From: JAOUGY01 sp963785075
Lineage (GTDB): Bacteria > Actinomycetota > Acidimicrobiia > Spongiisociales > ZC4RG35
Assembly (NCBI GenBank): GCA_963785075.1
Contig: CAWATW010000010.1
Span: 540,724-604,723 of the forward strand
Length of the DNA stretch: 64,000 nt
Direction of reading: 5' to 3'
Under the pieces are notes generated by a model. It was given only the letters and a program-made list of their open reading frames with translations, ran no database searches and was not told where the DNA came from. Numbering within the stretch: the first letter of the stretch is position 1; every line of letters starts with the position of its first letter. The position numbers and the translations under genes were made by a program. Below are positions 60,049-64,000 of the stretch, piece by piece.

Positions 60049-60484
60049 CCTTCTCCCCAAGGTCTCGCAGTGACTTCAGGTCAGATTCTGTGCGCTTTGT
60101 GATCTGTCGCTTCATCAACGCCAACGTCACCCTGGTGAGAGGGTTGGTGCCCTTCCCAACCCATCGCACCGTGAGCTGCGTCGCGTCGCGACCGACAGGT
60201 TCCAACGTGGTTTCCACTGTCGCTGCGATACCGCCGCCGGCGACCCGCGACCGGTAGTACCGACCAGGAGTGACCTCCTCGAGCACATCGACCAAGATAT
60301 AGCGGCGGCCGCCCTCGAGATAGTGGGCGTAGCCAACGCTGCCAGCTTGTCCCGGCTCTCCCTCGATGAGTTCGAGGCGCTCAAGCCCGGCCGTCCACCG
60401 CGGGGCCAGATCAGCGTCGAGCAGGACTCGGGTCACCTCGTTGGGTGGCACACCGATGCGGATCGAACTCTCCACCGTAGGCAT
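60044..60484 (-). CDS. SRPBCC family polyketide-cyclase-like protein
   Basis: 146 residues from the ATG giving MPTVESSIRIGVPPNEVTRV. Helix-grip fold: DADLAPRWTAGLERLELIEG near 23, GSVGYAHYLEGGRRYILVDV, TPGRYYRSRVAGGGIAATVE and a C-terminal helix RVTLALMKRQITKRTESDLK. Typical of small SRPBCC proteins that bind hydrophobic ligands or act on polyketides. The stop codon lies within repeat copy 3. Only gene between copies 3 and 4. Confidence 0.75.
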   Translation of the reverse strand: MPTVESSIRIGVPPNEVTRVLLDADLAPRWTAGLERLELIEGEPGQAGSVGYAHYLEGGRRYILVDVLEEVTPGRYYRSRVAGGGIAATVETTLEPVGRDATQLTVRWVGKGTNPLTRVTLALMKRQITKRTESDLKSLRDLGEKG

Positions 60485-60818
60485 CTGTTCATCGTTGCCG
60501 CCCCAACCAAGAGTGACCACAGGCCAACGTCACATGCGCCCATAGCGGCCTCGGAGCGGGCGGTTCCTGTCATTGGCAACCCCTCACCCTGTGAGGCCAG
60601 GAACACCGTCAAGTCCACAGCCACATCGGCGTGACAACTGGAACAATTGAACCGACCCGATCGCCAAATATGAGCGATATCACCCCTCACCGCATGGTGT
60701 CCCCGATCGGCACGTCGGCGTGCGGGAGCCTCTGCTGCCTCAACACTCAGCGTGTCCGAGTCGAGTATCAGTGGGGATTTCGGGGAATCTGGGCGCGGTC
60801 CGGTGACATAATCAACCG
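60485..60818. other. 334-bp gap holding repeat copy 4
   Basis: The left part is the promoter side of the minus-strand SRPBCC gene. The right part holds repeat copy 4 (60,659-60,744) and the promoter side of the membrane-protein gene. No other coding frame is convincing. Confidence 0.5.
60659..60744 (+). repeat. Accessory repeat copy 4
   Basis: Core CCCCGATCGGCACG at 60,701 with a GCACG-TCGG-CGTGC hairpin, then GGGAGCC and a CAAC end. The left half starts GATCGCC and is AT-rich as in copy 3. Confidence 0.65.
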
Positions 60819-61412
60819 GTGGCACACGAGAGAGTTCCAGTCTGGTTGCGGCCCGTGCATCGATGGTTCTTTTGGTGGGAGGAGATCATTCCTTCGGTGT
60901 ACCGGGTGGTCGCCGTGGCCGTCGGGGCGGTGATGGTTGCCACGGTCGTGGTTCTGACCACGACCGTGGGCTGGTTTGTCGCGGTGCCGCTGGCGACGGT
61001 CGGGGGGATCGCTCTTGCCGTCATCCAAGACCACGACCAGGGTGTGCAGCTCGATGTCTACAGCGAGTTCGACAGCTTGCTTCGAGAGCAGGCTGATTCG
61101 GTATTGGCGCGGGCGGGGTTCACCTTCAACGGCGCTGACGGACCTTATCGAGCGCGGCGCGACCGGTGCGACACGTTCCTTTACGAGGCCGGCGACCCAG
61201 CGGGAAATGGCTGTATCGATTTGTGGATCCGCCGTGACCGTTCCGGAGGGCAGATGGAAGTATCTGTGGACGGCCGCCCCCTGGAACGATTGGTGGCATC
61301 GAACGGCGACCCACAACTTGCCACCCGAGTCACTCGGGCGGAAGGACCGGCTGGTGACGTGGCGGCTCTGGTCGCCGCGTTTGAGCTAGTCCTTGCCAAC
61401 CGGAGCCAATAA
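60819..61412 (+). CDS. Membrane-anchored hypothetical protein
   Basis: 197 residues from a GTG. Two membrane helices near 28-66 (YRVVAVAVGAVMVATVVVLT, then FVAVPLATVGGIALAVI) are followed by a soluble alpha/beta domain (LREQADSVLARAGFTFNGAD, DLWIRRDRSGGQMEVSVDGR, ATRVTRAEGPAGDVAALVAA). No family recognised. Only gene between repeat copies 4 and 5. Repeat copy 5 lies 62 bp after its stop. Confidence 0.6.
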   Translation: MAHERVPVWLRPVHRWFFWWEEIIPSVYRVVAVAVGAVMVATVVVLTTTVGWFVAVPLATVGGIALAVIQDHDQGVQLDVYSEFDSLLREQADSVLARAGFTFNGADGPYRARRDRCDTFLYEAGDPAGNGCIDLWIRRDRSGGQMEVSVDGRPLERLVASNGDPQLATRVTRAEGPAGDVAALVAAFELVLANRSQ

Positions 61413-61474
61413 GCGTCCGGGGTGCAGACTCGCGCCACCCTCGCCCTACCCGGACCCGACCGCCCAGATCATTC

Positions 61475-61548
61475 GATCCCGGTCGAGAACGCTCGGACGC
61501 CCAGACGGCGCCGATCGGCGCGTCGGCATGCGGTTCCCGAGCGGCAAC
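61475..61548 (+). repeat. Accessory repeat copy 5 (best preserved)
   Basis: GATCCCGGTCGAGAACGCTC, then CGGACGCCCAGACG, the palindrome GCGCCGATCGGCGC, CGTCGGCATGCGG, and GAGCGGCAAC at the end. GCTCGG and CCGAGC also pair across the unit. Its last base is the first base of the mrr stop codon. Confidence 0.75.
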
Positions 61549-62427
61549 TAGGTCAACTCCTCGAACCGGTCGAAGAAGTCTTCGTCAACGATCGGGCTGA
61601 GAGCGACTCCGATGTTCGCTTCGAGGCAGAGGTCGGTGAGCTTCTCGCCATCTACGAGGTCGATCGTTGGATGTCTGCTGAGGGCAGCTCGTCTTGCGGG
61701 CTCGGAGAAGCGTCCGGTTGTCACGAGCACTCCGTGTTCGGCGCCGGCGGCTGTTGCATCGCTCTGGAATAGCGCCACGGTCTCTCGACCCACCGTCTTG
61801 GAGGGGTTGTAGCGTTTGGCCTGGACGGCGATTGTTGTTGAGAGGACTCCGCTGAGTGGTGCCTTGCCGATTCCGTCGACGCCTTCATCGCCTGACCCGC
61901 CAACACGTTTGAGCTCCATGCCTTGGGCTCGGAGCACGTACAGGACGAGGTGTTCAAAGGCATCTGGCGAGAGTCTGTGCAGTCGGGCGAGGAGAACTTC
62001 CCTCCACCTCTCGTCGTCTTCGGGAGGACTCTCGGTGTCGTCGTCCGGTGGCAGCTGAGCGTCGTCCTGCGGTTTCCTTCTGCGAGCCCTCCTCACTGCG
62101 TGATCGATTTCCTTGAGTCGCTCGTGCGCCTCTGAGTTCGGTAGGGCGGCGATTTCGCTGTCCGAGGTCTGTGATCAGGAACAATCCCCGCTTGGGGCTT
62201 TCGAGAACCCCTCCCAGCTTGCAGTAGCTGCGGGCCCAGTCCAACCGGTCCACAAGTATCGACTTTTCGCGGCCCTCGTAGGTCATTGCAAGTAGGTCTT
62301 CCGAGAATCCCTCGCTCTCAATGACCGACTCGGAGATCTCTCGTGAGTTGCCCGAGCCACCGAGTTCCAATACAGCCCTGACGACTGGGAGCATAAGATC
62401 GCGATACGACGGGAGGGGCGGTTCCAT
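61548..62427 (-). pseudogene. mrr: Mrr-type restriction endonuclease, frameshifted
   Basis: Two frames together make a full Mrr protein of about 290 residues. The N-terminal Mrr_N winged-helix half (MLPVVRAVLELGGSGNSREI ... ARSYCKLGGVLESPKRGLFL) starts at 62,427. The catalytic half (FEHLVLYVLRAQGMELKRVG ... EGVDGIG ... IAVQAKRYNPSKTVGRETV) continues one frame over after about 62,170. The second frame keeps coding character back to DSEIAALPNSEAHERLKEID, just after the first frame's ITDLG. The PD-(D/E)XK core with GDEGVDG and QAKRY looks intact. Type IV restriction of modified DNA is the family role. The break is either a single indel mutation or a sequencing error. Confidence 0.75.
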
Positions 62428-62525
62428 AGCGGCAATCTACTCAGGCTGAGCGCGGCGGCTATCGATCGTTCCCGACCGGCGGATCGTCGACTGCAAGCTG
62501 CGGACGAAGTCGGCCCATATCAACA

Positions 62526-62605
62526 GTTCCGGAGCGAGAACACCCACACAGCAGAACTGCGCAGACCGGCACTTCCGCGCTCGGTGGTCGATCCTGTGCC
62601 GCCAC
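62526..62605 (+). repeat. Accessory repeat copy 6 (diverged)
   Basis: GTTCCGGAGCGAGAAC at the left, GCGCAGACCGGCAC in the core position and CTGTGCCGCCACT at the right, the last matching copy 1 (CTGTGCCGCAACT). The most diverged accepted copy. Confidence 0.5.
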
Positions 62606-62681
62606 TGAAGGTGGTTGCATATCCAGTCCGCACAGACTCCGAAGGACACCGCTCGTGACAACGGCGGTGAAGAGAGCACAC

Positions 62682-63584
62682 CTAGTTTCTCGGTCGGGGT
62701 GGTCGCCCGATGGCCGGCCGCCACTGCCAGCCCGGAAGCTCCTGGAGTCGGTCAGCGAGACGACCGTCAAGGCGCCGCACACGATGGCGACGCCTCTGGT
62801 CGCCGACCCACACGCCCAAGGTGAACCCATCCTCCGACCGATACCGGGCGGGCACGAGGGCGTGCCCATGTTCATTGACGAATATCTCAAGGCGTTGGTA
62901 CGCCTCCTCCCACCGATCGATGCGAACCCCGAGGTCTGCGTCCGCGCTCGAGACCGATCCGCCTCGGTATGGTCCTTCCGTTGGCCACTGCCAGCCGGCT
63001 ATCGAATCGAAGGCTTCTCTCTGGTGGGCAGGCAGAGTTCGGTTCCGCCATCGGGACTTCACCGATTCGACCCACTGGCCAAGCTTCACACCCTCGAACA
63101 CGATGGACCGGCTCACAGCCGAACTGCCGTGCCGTTCGACGAAGCGGAGCAGCGTGCCGTACATCGCCTCGAACGAGTCTGGTGCCACAACTCTGGTGCC
63201 GTCGGCAAGAATGGCAGTCAGATCCGTGCGCATGCCAGAGAGTTGGATGAGTCCCCGTTCGGCGGCCAGGTACACCCGGCTGCGGGCGGTCGGCCAGCCG
63301 ACGCCGAGTTCGTCACCAGTCCGCTGCCACACACCTCGTGACTGAACCGTCAGCTCGTCGATGAACACGTCGACCGCCTCTTGGAGAAGGTGTTCAGAGA
63401 GCCGTCCCTCCGGTCCGAACCTCGCCTCCAGCATTGGTCGAGTCCGTTCAGGTTCGGTGGCGTTCAGCTCGTGTTCGGCACGACGTTCTGCCTTCATTTC
63501 GCGACGACGACGCTCGTCGGTGGAGAGTCGCTTGATCGCCTCACGATGTGGTTCGCCGATCTCGATGAGGTCGGTCTCGCGCAC
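62682..63584 (-). CDS. Helicase-associated-domain protein
   Basis: About 300 residues from the GTG at 63,584. The C-terminal part has two helicase-associated (HA) repeats: GVKLGQWVESVKSRWRNRTL ... GWQWPTE, and GFTLGVWVGDQRRRHRVRRL ... LPGWQWRPA. HA repeats are DNA-binding units found at the ends of actinobacterial helicases and in stand-alone proteins of phages and islands. The first 60 residues are highly charged helix (STDERRRREMKAERRAEHEL). A MucR/Ros-like zinc finger is encoded just upstream in another frame and may be its true N terminus. Confidence 0.75.
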   Translation of the reverse strand: MRETDLIEIGEPHREAIKRLSTDERRRREMKAERRAEHELNATEPERTRPMLEARFGPEGRLSEHLLQEAVDVFIDELTVQSRGVWQRTGDELGVGWPTARSRVYLAAERGLIQLSGMRTDLTAILADGTRVVAPDSFEAMYGTLLRFVERHGSSAVSRSIVFEGVKLGQWVESVKSRWRNRTLPAHQREAFDSIAGWQWPTEGPYRGGSVSSADADLGVRIDRWEEAYQRLEIFVNEHGHALVPARYRSEDGFTLGVWVGDQRRRHRVRRLDGRLADRLQELPGWQWRPAIGRPPRPRN

Positions 63585-63816
63585 GTCTGGACTGCTCGGC
63601 TCGGAGGTTGGGTGCAGCCAGCTTCGTCTTCCGCATCAGGCCGTAGGTTCGGCGGTACTCGGGTGCATTGAGCCCGTGGGTGGCCCAGGCGTGAGCACCG
63701 AGATTGCGGTACCACTCTCCGCACTGGTGGCATTGGACGGTGTCGGGCGTGGTGCGGAGGACGCCAGGTTGGCCGTGAATGGTTGATCCGCGGCCACCGC
63801 ATGGTGTTTGCCACGC
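63541..63816 (-). pseudogene. MucR/Ros-like C2H2 zinc-finger frame, possibly the lost N terminus of the HA protein
   Basis: The open frame between stops encodes TVQCHQCGEWYRNLGAHAWA, then THGLNAPEYRRTYGLMRKTK and LAAPNLRAEQSRRARD. This is the MucR/Ros zinc-finger pattern C-x2-C, His-x4-His, HGLxxxEYRxxYGL and LxAPxL. There is no ATG or GTG between the upstream stop and the finger. The frame ends at 63,541, inside the HA gene, one frame away. Either an overlapping separate gene with an unusual start, or a single zinc-finger-HA protein broken by an indel near 63,595. Confidence 0.55.
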
Positions 63817-64000
63817 TCACAGCGCCTGTCGGTCGAAGTTCAAGGTCACGCTCCACGCCTCGGCGGTGACTACGGGTTCCTCGCTCTGGTGTCCATCGAC
63901 ACAACATCGACCCGTCTGGCGGCCGCCCGGGGTCGGCCAGAGCTTGCGAGCGGAGGCGATCGAGCCCCTCCATGGCGGCCTCGTCGATGCCCTCGTATAG
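63817..64000 (-). pseudogene. Partial gene at the right edge, probable frame break
   Basis: In the frame ending at TGA 63,817-63,819 the sequence reads GRCCVDGHQSEEPVVTAEAW, then SVTLNFDRQAL, with normal codon use. Closer to the edge a different frame looks better (YEGIDEAAMEGLDRLRSQAL). It could be one protein with a shift near 63,910. Too short for a family call. The gene begins outside the window. Confidence 0.4.

Noticed and set aside
58888..62605. Integron attC sites
   Set aside because: The arrangement resembles a cassette array, but neither RYYYAAC at the left nor GTTRRRY at the right end is conserved among the copies, and no IntI-like gene is present. Kept only as a cassette-like repeat family.

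Overview
The window is a GC-rich chromosomal segment from a deep-branching Actinomycetota, most plausibly class Acidimicrobiia. The evidence for this is the high GC at third codon positions, frequent GTG starts with GTGA/ATGA overlaps, an actinobacterial LexA box (CGAAC-N4-GTTCG), an SLH plus delta-60 secreted protein, and a gene order close to that of mycobacteria (lhr-nei; dapB, dapA, rnj, ftsK, cinA, recA, miaB, miaA, dapF, lexA, LysM protein, nrdR, dut). The class assignment is inference. The phylum-level assignment is better supported.

1-13.5 kb, mostly minus strand: a truncated DUF4032 protein, the Lhr helicase with a Nei2-type glycosylase, an HD-GYP protein, a BtpA-family protein coupled to a TIGR03084-type protein, a LOG-family protein, a CobS/MoxR-like AAA protein with an altered P-loop paired with a large VWA protein, and a DUF4230 membrane protein. 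13.5-25.7 kb: M16 peptidase with dapB, DNA-alkylation-repair HEAT protein with a universal stress protein, two damaged genes side by side (an AbrB-like remnant and an aldo/keto reductase cut by one amber codon), cyclophilin, thioredoxin-TPR protein, dapA with RNase J, and a cell-envelope delta-60/SLH protein. 25.8-45.3 kb: FtsK, a three-gene 2-oxoacid dehydrogenase operon (E1 alpha, E1 beta, E2), a RamB-like regulator divergent from the glyoxylate-shunt genes aceB and aceA, a type II (archaeal-type) GAPDH-like protein, a CaCA antiporter, a PHP phosphatase, RimO, CinA, ThpR and a BtrH-like protein behind a structured leader.

45.4-55.1 kb is the SOS and RNA-maintenance block: recA with a LexA box inside its promoter, RNase Y, miaB, miaA, dapF, then lexA diverging from a small uncharacterised ORF coupled to a LysM membrane protein, with several LexA boxes in between, then nrdR and dut. 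55.1-57.9 kb: tRNA-Gly, tRNA-Cys and tRNA-Val(GAC), small conserved actinobacterial genes, and tRNA-Val(CAC) followed by a perfect 14-bp hairpin.

From 57.9 kb to the right edge the character changes to an accessory region. Six copies of a previously unrecognised structured repeat of about 70-85 bp, all in the same orientation, separate single small genes that point in either direction (methyltransferase-like, small actinobacterial protein, two SRPBCC proteins, a membrane protein, a frameshifted Mrr endonuclease, a helicase-associated-domain protein). One gene per repeat interval looks like a cassette array, but the integron attC core is not visible. This is the most interesting feature of the window. 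The last 2.5 kb also shows several reading-frame breaks, either real decay or sequence error near a contig end.
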